Assembly: GCF_014253065.1 (NCBI RefSeq)
Contig: NZ_JACLZK010000001.1
Location: forward strand, 1-64,000
Reading direction: 5' to 3'
Source: Campylobacter massiliensis
Lineage (GTDB): Bacteria > Campylobacterota > Campylobacteria > Campylobacterales > Campylobacteraceae
Length of the DNA: 64,000 bases
Shown: positions 18,639 through 26,474 of the stretch, piece by piece
How the letters are laid out: each line of letters starts with the position of its first letter
How positions within the stretch are numbered: the stretch's first letter is position 1
Notes under the pieces: generated by a model
Database searches by the model: none
Told to the model about the DNA's origin: nothing
What the model saw: only the letters and a program-made list of their open reading frames with translations
Position numbers and translations under genes: made by a program

Positions 18639-19376
18639 ATGCAGTACGCGATAAGATTAAACGGGATAGAGAAAAGATTCGGCGAAGTAAGAGCGCTAGA
18701 GAGCATTACCTTTGACGTAAACGCCGGCGAGTGGGTCAGCATAATGGGTCCAAGCGGTAGCGGCAAAAGTACGCTGGTAAATATACTCTCGCTGATGGAT
18801 GAGCCAACCGCAGGCACATATATGCTAGGCGGAGACGACGCTAGTAGGCTTAGCGACGAGGAGACGCTCAAATTTCGCCGCGAAAAGATCGGGCTGATAT
18901 TTCAGCAGTTTCACCTCATCCCCTACCTAAACTGCGTCGAAAATGTGATGATAGCGCAGTACTATCACAGCAGCGTGGACGAAGAGGACGCTAAAAAGGC
19001 GCTCGAGCGAGTGGGGCTTGGACATAGGCTCGATCACCGTCCGAGTCAGCTTAGCGGCGGCGAGCAGCAGCGTCTGTGTATCGCGCGCGCCCTCATAAAC
19101 GATCCTGATATCTTGATAGCCGACGAGCCGACGGGCAACCTAGATGAAGCAAACGAGCGCGTAGTTTTGGAGCTGTTTCAAAAGCTGCGAAGCGAGGGCA
19201 AAACGATCCTGCTCATCACGCACAACCCTGATCTTGGGCAGTTTGGCGATAAGATCGTCTATCTAAGGCACGGCAAGATGGAAAATATTCACCACGTGAG
19301 CGACGGCGAGCGCGCGGAGGCATGCGAGAGGCTAGCAAGTGAGCCAAAGGGTCAAAGCGCCTTTGCGACGGTTTAA
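18639..19376 (+). CDS. ABC transporter ATP-binding protein, iron locus
   Basis: A 245-residue LolD/MacB-type ATPase (Cj1663 counterpart). It has Walker [10 protein letters not shown] near residue 38, the Q loop IFQQFHL, the signature LSGGEQQR, Walker [13 protein letters not shown] and the switch His in LLITHN. It powers the two adjacent FtsX-like permeases. The C-terminal 30 residues are a non-conserved tail that overlaps a possible upstream GTG of the next gene. Confidence 0.93.
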   Translation: MQYAIRLNGIEKRFGEVRALESITFDVNAGEWVSIMGPSGSGKSTLVNILSLMDEPTAGTYMLGGDDASRLSDEETLKFRREKIGLIFQQFHLIPYLNCVENVMIAQYYHSSVDEEDAKKALERVGLGHRLDHRPSQLSGGEQQRLCIARALINDPDILIADEPTGNLDEANERVVLELFQKLRSEGKTILLITHNPDLGQFGDKIVYLRHGKMENIHHVSDGERAEACERLASEPKGQSAFATV

Positions 19377-19389
19377 ATTTGGGAGAATT

Positions 19390-19887
19390 ATGATAAAAAA
19401 ATATATATTATTAGTCTTTGCGGCGGCGATGATAGCGGGCTGCGGAAATAGCGGCTTTGACAAGCACCACATTAGCCTAAACTCGCCAAAGGGCGTCGAT
19501 ACGCACTATTTTCCCGAGGGCAGGCGGCTTAAAACGGACGGCAAGCCCTATATGCTCTTTTTCTTTGGCACATCCTGCGGCGCCTGCGTAGCGCAAGCTC
19601 CGATCGTAAATGAAATTTACTCCGAGTTTAAGGACAAATTTGGTGTTTACGGGATATTTGGACCGAGCCTTGGATTTGATAAAGATATCGATATGGTGAA
19701 GCAGCACCATATCGACTACGACGTGATTAGCGATAAAGTTTCGGTCGATTATTTCAGCAAGGCCGTCGGCGGTGTGATGGGCGTGCCTGCGATCTTCGTC
19801 TTTGACGGCGAGGGTAATCTCAAAAAGCGCTTCATAGGACTCACTCCAAAAGCCACTCTAGAAAACGAGATCAAGCTGGTATTATAA
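19390..19887 (+). CDS. Thioredoxin-fold lipoprotein (TlpA-like), iron locus
   Basis: A 165-residue protein. The ATG at 19390 follows GGGAG and begins a lipoprotein signal (MIKKYILLVFAAAMIAGC), so this start is preferred over a GTG at 19339 that would overlap the ATPase gene. The thioredoxin active site is CGAC (Cys63, Cys66), with a cis-Pro in GVPAIFVFD. It corresponds to Cj1664/Cj1665. It probably keeps cysteines of the DUF2318 protein, or another locus component, in the required redox state. Confidence 0.88.
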   Translation: MIKKYILLVFAAAMIAGCGNSGFDKHHISLNSPKGVDTHYFPEGRRLKTDGKPYMLFFFGTSCGACVAQAPIVNEIYSEFKDKFGVYGIFGPSLGFDKDIDMVKQHHIDYDVISDKVSVDYFSKAVGGVMGVPAIFVFDGEGNLKKRFIGLTPKATLENEIKLVL

Positions 19888-19996
19888 ATTTACTCAAACG
19901 TAAAGATTTAGTAGTAAAATACGCTTAAATTTGATCCTAAATTTGACCCGTCCGCGTTAAATTTGCGGTGGTCAAATTTGAATAAGGAGACGCGAA

Positions 19997-20590
19997 ATGA
20001 AACTAAAAATTTTCTCTATTTTGCTATTTGCGATTTTTTTCGTAGGTTGCGGCGAGCCCCGCACGCCCGAGCTTTACGCTAGAAGCACGATGCCTATTTT
20101 TATAACAAACGGCGACGTAAAAAAAGCCTCGCGCAGCGTCTATGTTTATTTTAAAAACTCCTGCGGCTACGCAAACACGCTAGAAAATACCGTGCGAAAC
20201 AAACTACTGCAAAACGGTTTTACCCAAAGCATGGATCAAAAGAGCGCCGATATCGTGATAATGGGCGATTTTGCGAGCTTGCAGCGCTTTGAACGACGCG
20301 AACGCCCGCGCGCGTATATGAGCATGGGTTATGGTTTCGGCAGCTACGGATACAGGCGCAGCATGGGCTTTGGCATGCTTTTTGGCGACCCGTTTGACGA
20401 TGATTTTTACGACAGGACGGATTATTATCTTTATAGAGCCTATATCAGCGTGATGATCCGCGCAAACGGCAGCGAACAAAGAACCAATCTCGAGATCGAA
20501 AGCGGCCAAAATCTTTATTCGCCAAGCTACATAATCCCATACATAGAAGAAAAGGCGGCGACGCAGATACTCGGGTTTTTCTATCCTTAA
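19997..20590 (+). CDS. Outer-membrane lipoprotein, possibly TraT-like
   Basis: A 197-residue protein with a lipobox signal (LLFAIFFVGC). A first domain (VYVYFKNSCGYANTLENTVRNKLLQNGF then SADIVIMGDF) and a last part (YRAYISVMIRANG) flank a Gly/Tyr/Arg-rich stretch at about 95-125. This order (S..VYV..KN...L...V...L...GF, a glycine-rich middle, then a strand on which 'isv.i' leads) resembles TraT/complement-resistance-type lipoproteins. I cannot confirm that by eye, so treat the family as tentative. It is a single gene after the iron operon with its own AAGGAG site. Confidence 0.6.
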   Translation: MKLKIFSILLFAIFFVGCGEPRTPELYARSTMPIFITNGDVKKASRSVYVYFKNSCGYANTLENTVRNKLLQNGFTQSMDQKSADIVIMGDFASLQRFERRERPRAYMSMGYGFGSYGYRRSMGFGMLFGDPFDDDFYDRTDYYLYRAYISVMIRANGSEQRTNLEIESGQNLYSPSYIIPYIEEKAATQILGFFYP

Positions 20591-20806
20591 CGGCTTGATT
20601 TTTTCCTTTATACTTCGTTAAAAACTCGGTTGGCTTTGGTCACGGACGACTAGTCTGCTCCCTCGCCTCCGTCGTTTCCGCCTCGTCTCCTCGTAGCGAA
20701 GTTTAGCTTCACTGCGTTCGCTACTGCAAGCAGAGCGTTACGAGCGCTTGCGCGAAGTAAAAAACAAAAATACTGCGCCTTATCGTTTTACGTTCAAATT
20801 TGAAGT
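20591..20806. repeat. Intergenic DNA with dispersed short repeats
   Basis: No gene is seen. At 20638-20661 is GGTCACGGACGAC and following bases, repeated at 48689-48712 in front of moeA. At 20702-20724 is a 23-base sequence starting TTTAGCTTCACTGCG that recurs with one change at 21030-21051. At 20773-20812 is a block starting CGCCTTATCGTTTTA that recurs at 23481-23520. Confidence 0.6.
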
Positions 20807-21338
20807 TAAATTTTACCCACCGAGACCCGCATCTTGAAAACACAAATTTAAAAACGTGCGGCGCGATAGCGCCAGATAAAACTGCGCATAGCGCAGCAAC
20901 CTCTCACGTGCAGTGGGGTAGGTAGGGGTTTCTGCGTCGCTGCGCTAGCAGCTGCAAGCAGACGGGGGCGGTTCTGCTTCTGGCAGTTGCGAGTGCATAG
21001 CACGACGCAAGGGGAAAGGGCGCTCTACTTTAGCTTCACTACGTTCGCTACCGTCGCCCTATGGGCTTGAGACCGCTTCGTTCGTATCTGCAAGCAAACC
21101 GTAAGTAGAAACCCCTTCCGCCACCCAAGAAAAAGAGAAAGGCGGATACAAAAGGGAGCTCTTTTGCTTCGGCTTTGCCTCGCCTTGTGCTTGCACTCTC
21201 TTTGAGAGCTGCTAGCAGAGTGTAATTCAAGCCCCTTCTCTCCTCTTAGCAAGAAAAACTAAATTTAATGCATAACGCCAAATTTAACCAAATCAAATTT
21301 AGCATCTTAAAGGTGCGGGTCTCGGTGCGTAAAATTTA
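20807..21338. repeat. MITE-like repeat element, copy 1 (532 bp, terminal inverted repeats)
   Basis: The ends are inverted copies. The left end has TAAATTTTAC, two other bases, then ACCGAGACCCGCA and CTT. The right end, read on the other strand, has TAAATTTTAC, GC, then ACCGAGACCCGCA and CTT. About 30 bases pair with few mismatches. Inside are several small hairpins (for example CTGCGC-ATA-GCGCAG at 20881-20895), a CTCTCACGTGCAGTGGGG block at 20901, and CGTAAGTAGAA near 21100. No convincing protein is encoded. The same blocks in the same order form copy 2 at 23519-23862. Confidence 0.65.
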
Positions 21339-21500
21339 CGTTTATCAAATTTAACTCCGCTAACATCAAATTTGCCGCCGTCTGCAAACCAAACCGCGCG
21401 AAAATTTATAAATCTTATCTTAATGAAAATCAAGAAATATTCAAACATTTTTCTATATAATTGTGATACGAAAAATCAAAATTATCATAAAGGATTTCAA

Positions 21501-23354
21501 ATGAGACTAGCTATCAGTCTGGCTGCGGCTGCGACGGCGCTATTTGCAAACGGCGCAAATCCCGACGTCATAAAGCCGGTAAAGGACTTTACGCCTCCGC
21601 CGCCTTATACGCCAAACATCGCTCAAAGCGCGTTTCCCGAAAATCAATTTGACCGCACGCCAAGGGATGATTATTTTTTCGTGACGGATTTGCTCGATAA
21701 CTCTATGGATAAATTTCACGTCGCGGGCGGATTTTACGGCAGAACGTTTTACGGTTCGGGACTTTTTAAATACCGCGGTGCAAATTTCTACACGATTTTA
21801 AACGCAAATTTCTCTAAAGCTAACCGCTACAAAGACGGCGGCGGCAGGACGTGGAACTACGGCTACGTCAGGCAGGGGCAAAGCGCGGTCGTGGGTTTCG
21901 TGCCTAGCGAGCTAAGCGAGTTTAGATTTACGCTCGTGCACGATAACATTGACGACGACAAGCAGCCTCACCATCTCATGGATGCCGTCAAAACCGAGCG
22001 ATACGTCGGTAAATTTAACGCTCGCATCGGCGCGGAGGATCTATCAAATACGCTAAATTTCGAGCTGATGCTTCGCGACGTGAGCAGAAACGCCGATAAC
22101 TATCATCTAAGGAGTGCGGCGCAGACGGTCAAGGTCGAACTGGATAGAAAAATCGTGGACGTCGAGCTAAAATACGACGCGGACTTGGGCGACTTTCACA
22201 ATCTCGCAGGTATCAGTTATCAGCATGATAATCACGAAGGCAAAAGGTACGTAAAACAGCCTAGCGGCTGGGTTTTTAACGGCTATAGATTTGCCGACGT
22301 GACAAATAAGCGAACGAGAATTTTTGATACGCTGAGTTATAAATTTAGCGACGCCCATAAGCTTAGCCTTGCGCTAAACTACGACTGGATGAAGTCAAAT
22401 TTAAAGGGGCTAAATGAGCCTTATTTTGCGCCCTCCGTGCCGCTTAGGACGGTAAAAGGGCTTATCCGTAGCGTTTACGGATATGATTTTGACGGCAGCG
22501 TCAAGCAAGACGGCTTAAGCGCCAGCCTAAAATACGATTTTACGCCAAACGAGCTGGATAGCTACTACGCGGCGCTTGAGAGCTTGCAGCGCATACCCGG
22601 CAACATGGAACGATTTAACACGCTTTACGGACCGATGAATAACGGCTGGGTGAGCAACCCGCTGCTAAAGCCCGAGCGTCACAACCGCGTAAATTTGGGC
22701 TTTACCTACAAGAGCGAATTTTATAAAGATTACTTACGCTCGCGCCAGGGCGAGGATAGCTTTAGCGTGGGCGGGCACTTTATCGCAGACGACGCGCAGG
22801 ATCTAGTTATCTACGATCGCCGCCACTCTACCGCGGCCGCGCCGATAAATAAAAACGCCGTCATCACGCGCAACGTCGATGCTAGAATTTACAGCGTAAA
22901 TTTGCGCGGCGAGTATAATTTCGCGCGAAATTTCGGGCTAAAAACCTCACTATTTTATAACTATGGACAAAACAAAACCGACGGCAGACCGCTCTATCAG
23001 ATCCGTCCGTTTGAGGCAAATTTGGCCTTTGATTACAAAGACTACGCGAGCTTTGGCAGCTACAACATCGGCACGGCGGTGCGCTACGTAGCAAAGCAAA
23101 ATAGAGGCGACTTCGATAAATCCACCGGCTTTGGCATCGACAAGCGCGAAGCGGCTAAGAGCTTTACGACGATGGATGTTTACGGCGGATTTGAGTTTAA
23201 AAACAGCTGGGGCGTGAGGCTTGGCGTGACGAATATCTTTGATAAAGATTACGCCGAGTTTATCAGCGGCGAGCACGTAGGAGCGCTAGATCCTGATCCG
23301 GTGGTGCGTGCGCCGGGGAGGGCGGTGTTTGTCAGCTTTCACTCTAGTTTTTAA
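21501..23354 (+). CDS. TonB-dependent outer-membrane receptor, NosA/OprC copper-type barrel, plug not recognisable
   Basis: The 617-residue protein starts at the ATG at 21501, which follows AAAGGA and begins a signal peptide (MRLAISLAAAATALFANG). The barrel portion resembles TonB-dependent copper receptors: RYKDGGGRTWNYGYVRQ, then a P....F.. strand, MDAVKTERYVGKF, and DNYHLRSAAQ. The C terminus is typical of the superfamily (GVTNIFDKDYAEF ... VFVSFHSSF). After the signal the sequence passes through a Pro-rich stretch (FTPPPPYTP) almost straight into barrel strands. I see neither a TonB box nor plug motifs. It may be a plug-less derivative or have a diverged plug. Two repeat elements flank the gene. 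Confidence 0.75.
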   Translation: MRLAISLAAAATALFANGANPDVIKPVKDFTPPPPYTPNIAQSAFPENQFDRTPRDDYFFVTDLLDNSMDKFHVAGGFYGRTFYGSGLFKYRGANFYTILNANFSKANRYKDGGGRTWNYGYVRQGQSAVVGFVPSELSEFRFTLVHDNIDDDKQPHHLMDAVKTERYVGKFNARIGAEDLSNTLNFELMLRDVSRNADNYHLRSAAQTVKVELDRKIVDVELKYDADLGDFHNLAGISYQHDNHEGKRYVKQPSGWVFNGYRFADVTNKRTRIFDTLSYKFSDAHKLSLALNYDWMKSNLKGLNEPYFAPSVPLRTVKGLIRSVYGYDFDGSVKQDGLSASLKYDFTPNELDSYYAALESLQRIPGNMERFNTLYGPMNNGWVSNPLLKPERHNRVNLGFTYKSEFYKDYLRSRQGEDSFSVGGHFIADDAQDLVIYDRRHSTAAAPINKNAVITRNVDARIYSVNLRGEYNFARNFGLKTSLFYNYGQNKTDGRPLYQIRPFEANLAFDYKDYASFGSYNIGTAVRYVAKQNRGDFDKSTGFGIDKREAAKSFTTMDVYGGFEFKNSWGVRLGVTNIFDKDYAEFISGEHVGALDPDPVVRAPGRAVFVSFHSSF

Positions 23355-23398
23355 AATTTGAGCGGCGGCTTGTCTCGCGAGCGCTTTTTGCGGAGTTT

Positions 23399-23449
23399 GA
23401 TAAAATTTAGCTCGGCGGACTACACGTCTAGCCTACGCTAAATTTTATC
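23399..23449 (+). terminator. 13-bp perfect stem-loop after the receptor gene
   Basis: GATAAAATTTAGC at 23399-23411 pairs perfectly with GCTAAATTTTATC at 23437-23449 across a 25-base loop. It lies 45 bases past the receptor stop. It may end transcription or protect the mRNA end. Confidence 0.5.
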
Positions 23450-23518
23450 TGCACAACCCCAAAAATCATCTCACGATACTTCGCCTTATCGTTTTATGTT
23501 CAAAATTTGAAGTCAAAT

Positions 23519-23862
23519 TTGCAAATTTGGGTTGCCGAGACCCGTATCTTGAAAACGTCAAATTTGATTCAAGCCCGCGACGCTTTGCGTCAGCAAAGCT
23601 ATGTCGCCACCTCTCACGTGCAGTGGGGTAGGTGGGGGTTTGGGGGCGGAAGGGGCGACGCTTCGTAAGTAGAATCCTCCCGCCTCCCAAGAAAAAAATA
23701 AATTTGAGAGCTTAAATTTAATGAACCAAGTCAATAAAAAATCAAGATTTAAATCAAGGTTTTATATTTAAATCTTGGATATAATTATCAAAAATGAGTT
23801 GAGGTAAGCTCAAATTTGCCTCGAGTAAATTTAGCATTTTTGCGGTGCGGGTCTGGGCCGTC
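23519..23862. repeat. MITE-like repeat element, copy 2 (shorter)
   Basis: It shares with copy 1, in the same order, CCGAGACCCG followed by ATCTTGAAAAC (23535), CTCTCACGTGCAGTGGGG (23611), CGTAAGTAGAA plus CCCAAGAAAAA (23664-23697), TTAAATTTAATG (23712) and TTTAGCAT plus GGTGCGGGTCT (23829-23856). The block CGCCTTATCGTTTTA also precedes it at 23481. Its terminal inverted repeats are less perfect than in copy 1. Near the right end is a 12-bp inverted repeat (CAAGATTTAAAT 23743-23754 with ATTTAAATCTTG 23766-23777) directly before TATAAT at 23780, which could start transcription towards the Tat/ABC operon. Confidence 0.65.
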
Positions 23863-23926
23863 CAAATTTAACGCAAAGCTAAATTTAAGCGCTCGGTGGC
23901 GCGTAAAAATTGACGGGCGGCGCGGC

Positions 23927-23944
23927 AAATTTGAGCTCAAATTT
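23927..23944. promoter_or_regulatory. 18-bp perfect palindrome before the Tat/ABC operon
   Basis: AAATTTGAGCTCAAATTT is a perfect palindrome 59 bases before the ATG at 24004. Its position suits an operator, but AAATTT words are so common here that chance is possible. Confidence 0.3.
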
Positions 23945-24003
23945 AACCGCGAACAAAAGCGAAACGAAATAAAATTTAAAAATCTTAATACAAGGAGAAA
24001 GCT

Positions 24004-24966
24004 ATGAACAGACGAGGATTTTTAGGACTCAGCGCGGCGCTGGGCGCGACTACGATGGCTCCTAGCCTTTTTGCGAAGGAAAACTTTACGATGTGGGGCG
24101 CGCCTGCGATCCCTAGCGTGATAATGGCCGTGGCAAGCATGCAAGGCGAGCTAGCTAAGACGCACGACGTGAAGCTGCGCATCTGGAACACTCCGGACGT
24201 CCTGCGCGCGGGCGTGGCTAGCGGCGATATCAAGGTCACTATGTCGCCCTCAAACGTCGCGGCGAACCTGCGAAATCAGGGGTTAAATTTCGCGATGTTA
24301 AATTTACTCACGCTTGGCGTTATGAACGCGATGATAAAGGACGAAAACATTAAGACGCTCGAGGACTTCGTCGGCAAAAAAATCATAATGCCGTTTAAAA
24401 ACGATATGCCCGATCTCGTGCTACGCGCGCTCTGCAAGAAACGCGGCATAGACGCGAGTAAGCTTGATATCACGTATACCCAGACGCCGCCTGAAGCGGT
24501 GGGGCTGTTCATCCAAAAGGACTATGACGTACTTATCGTGCCGCAGCCTCTTAGCGAGGCGACGATTTTGCGCGGTAAAAAAGCGGGCGTGGCGGTGCAT
24601 TACGGGCTTGATTTTCCTAAAACTTGGGGCGAGAGCTTTAATGCCAAGCCGTACATCCCGATGGCGGGAATCATCGTAAACGTGGACTACTACGAGGCAA
24701 ATCGCGCGCTTTTTGAAACTCTGCACGCCGATCTAACGAGCGCGCTAAAATGGATCCTAGAAAACAAACAAAGCGCGGCTAAAATCGGCGCCGAGTATCT
24801 GCCTGCGCCCGAGCCTGCGCTAGCCGGGGCTTTCGATAAGGCAAATTTGACCGTAACAAAAGCGCATGAGTTGCAAGACGACGTGATGGCGTTTTTTGAG
24901 CAAATTTTCGAGTTTAATCCAAAGCTTCTGGGCGGCAAAATGCCCGATAAGAGCCTATTTTTATGA
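24004..24966 (+). CDS. Tat-exported ABC substrate-binding protein, NMT1/SsuA-like
   Basis: A 320-residue periplasmic binding protein of the NMT1/SsuA/ThiY fold. The signal is twin-arginine (NRRGFLGLSAALGATTMA), unusual for this class and implying folding, or ligand or cofactor binding, before export. Family features include the MWGAPAIPSVIMAVAS opening and DVLIVPQPLSEATILRG in the second lobe. The ligand is unknown. The gene starts a four-gene operon with permease, ATPase and NnrS, each overlapping or within a few bases. It lies downstream of a copper-receptor-like gene, so a metal or metal-chelate ligand is one possibility. Confidence 0.8.
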   Translation: MNRRGFLGLSAALGATTMAPSLFAKENFTMWGAPAIPSVIMAVASMQGELAKTHDVKLRIWNTPDVLRAGVASGDIKVTMSPSNVAANLRNQGLNFAMLNLLTLGVMNAMIKDENIKTLEDFVGKKIIMPFKNDMPDLVLRALCKKRGIDASKLDITYTQTPPEAVGLFIQKDYDVLIVPQPLSEATILRGKKAGVAVHYGLDFPKTWGESFNAKPYIPMAGIIVNVDYYEANRALFETLHADLTSALKWILENKQSAAKIGAEYLPAPEPALAGAFDKANLTVTKAHELQDDVMAFFEQIFEFNPKLLGGKMPDKSLFL

Positions 24967-25778
24967 TACTTATAGATAACGTCAAAAAAGACCGCGGCGC
25001 GTTTTTAAAGGTCGCGGACTACCTTTGGGGCGGCTTTAGCGGTCTTGCGACGATAGCGCTTATTATCGCGCTTTGGCAGATCGGCAGCGAGCTGGGAGGG
25101 GAGTTTTTACTCCCCGCGCCCGAGGCGGTTTTCGTGCGGGCTTACGAGCTTTTGGCGGATTATAAAAACAGTGAGATAAATATCACTCTCGTGCGCTCGC
25201 TAGTCGGAGTCGGCACGGCCTGTGCTATCGGTATCACGCTAGGTCTGGTTGCCGGAGCGTATAGGAGCTTTGCCGCGTTTTTAAAGCCCGTGATCACGAC
25301 GCTGCTTTCTATGCCGCCTATTATTTGGATCGTTTTAGCTATATTTTGGTTCGGGTTTGGAGACGAGGGGGAAATTTTAGCCGTAAACGTCGTTTTTACC
25401 ATCATCATCACGGTTTTGCCGCTAACCTTTGCTAGCTCGATGGTCGGCATGATGAGCGTTAGTGAGGAGCTAAAGGAGGTGTTTGACGCCTATAAACTAG
25501 GCATTTGCAAAAAGATTCGCCACCTATACGTTCCGCACCTAACCAGCCATATCATCAGCTCTCTAAGCGTCGCCGTGGGCATGGGCGTAAAGATCGTCAT
25601 CATGGGCGAGCTACTGGGCGCAAACGATGGTATGGGCGCCAAGATCGCGAGCGCTAGAGTGATGCTAGATACCACCGAAGTGATGGCCTACGTCGTGCTT
25701 ACTATCGCTATCATTATGCTTTTTGAGTATCTGGTTATCGAGCCGCTAAAGATCACGCTAATGCCGTGGAAAAGGTAG
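24963..25778 (+). CDS. ABC transporter permease, SsuC/TauC-like
   Basis: A 271-residue membrane protein with about six helices and the binding-protein-dependent permease loop (EELKEVFDAYKLGICKKIRHLYVPHL, near residue 165) that docks on the ATPase. It overlaps the binding-protein gene by 4 bases. The first 20 residues are cytoplasmic. With the flanking genes it forms a complete importer of the nitrate/sulfonate/thiamine-precursor class, ligand unknown. Confidence 0.87.
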   Translation: MILIDNVKKDRGAFLKVADYLWGGFSGLATIALIIALWQIGSELGGEFLLPAPEAVFVRAYELLADYKNSEINITLVRSLVGVGTACAIGITLGLVAGAYRSFAAFLKPVITTLLSMPPIIWIVLAIFWFGFGDEGEILAVNVVFTIIITVLPLTFASSMVGMMSVSEELKEVFDAYKLGICKKIRHLYVPHLTSHIISSLSVAVGMGVKIVIMGELLGANDGMGAKIASARVMLDTTEVMAYVVLTIAIIMLFEYLVIEPLKITLMPWKR

Positions 25779-25784
25779 TTTGCT

Positions 25785-26474
25785 ATGCTGGAACTTCAAA
25801 ATTTAGAATACGAAATTTTACGCGACAAGGTCGTGCGCGATTTTAGTTTAAAGGTCGGCGCGGGCGAAGTAGTGACGCTATTTGGCGCGAGCGGCTGCGG
25901 TAAAACCACGATCCTGCGCCTGATCTCGGGCCTCATAGATCCGCGCAAAGGCAAAATAATCAATAAATTTAACAAAACAACCTATCTCTTTCAGGAAAAT
26001 CGCCTGCTCGAGTGGAAAAATGCGCTTGAAAATGTGCTGCTCGTGATGAATGAGCCTGAAGCAAAGACCGTATTAGAGCTCTTTGCTAGACTAGGACTAA
26101 CGGAAAAAGACGCGCTAAAGTACCCTGACGAGCTAAGTGGCGGTATGCGCCAAAGAGTTGCTTTCGTGCGGGCGATCGTGACAAAGCCTGATTTGCTACT
26201 GATGGACGAGCCGTTTTCGGGGCTTGATTACGACATGAAAGAAATTTTAATCGACATCGTCACGCGCCGCGTCGAGGAGGGCATGAGCGTAGTGCTGGTG
26301 ACTCACGACAGGATGGAGGCCGCACGCATGTCTAGTAAAATTTGCTTTTTAGCCAGCAAAGGCGCTGTGATCGAGCGCGAGCTAGAACTTGACCGTGCCT
26401 TTTCGCAGCGGGATTTTGCCTACGCTAGCGGCGTGATAGACGAAAATTTTAAAGGAAAAATTTATTATGATTAA
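25785..26474 (+). CDS. ABC transporter ATP-binding protein, SsuB/TauB-like
   Basis: A 229-residue ATPase with Walker A GASGCGKTT near residue 37, the Q-loop LFQENRLLEW, signature LSGGMRQR, Walker B LLLMDEPFSGLD and switch VLVTHD. The QENRLL form is characteristic of the SsuB/TauB group. It lies 6 bases after the permease gene and overlaps the NnrS start by 8. Confidence 0.9.
   Translation: MLELQNLEYEILRDKVVRDFSLKVGAGEVVTLFGASGCGKTTILRLISGLIDPRKGKIINKFNKTTYLFQENRLLEWKNALENVLLVMNEPEAKTVLELFARLGLTEKDALKYPDELSGGMRQRVAFVRAIVTKPDLLLMDEPFSGLDYDMKEILIDIVTRRVEEGMSVVLVTHDRMEAARMSSKICFLASKGAVIERELELDRAFSQRDFAYASGVIDENFKGKIYYD

Noticed and set aside
21025-21252. Two overlapping minus-strand frames of 60-75 codons
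   Set aside because: They lie inside the structured repeat element, have no start signals, and their content follows the hairpin-rich DNA.
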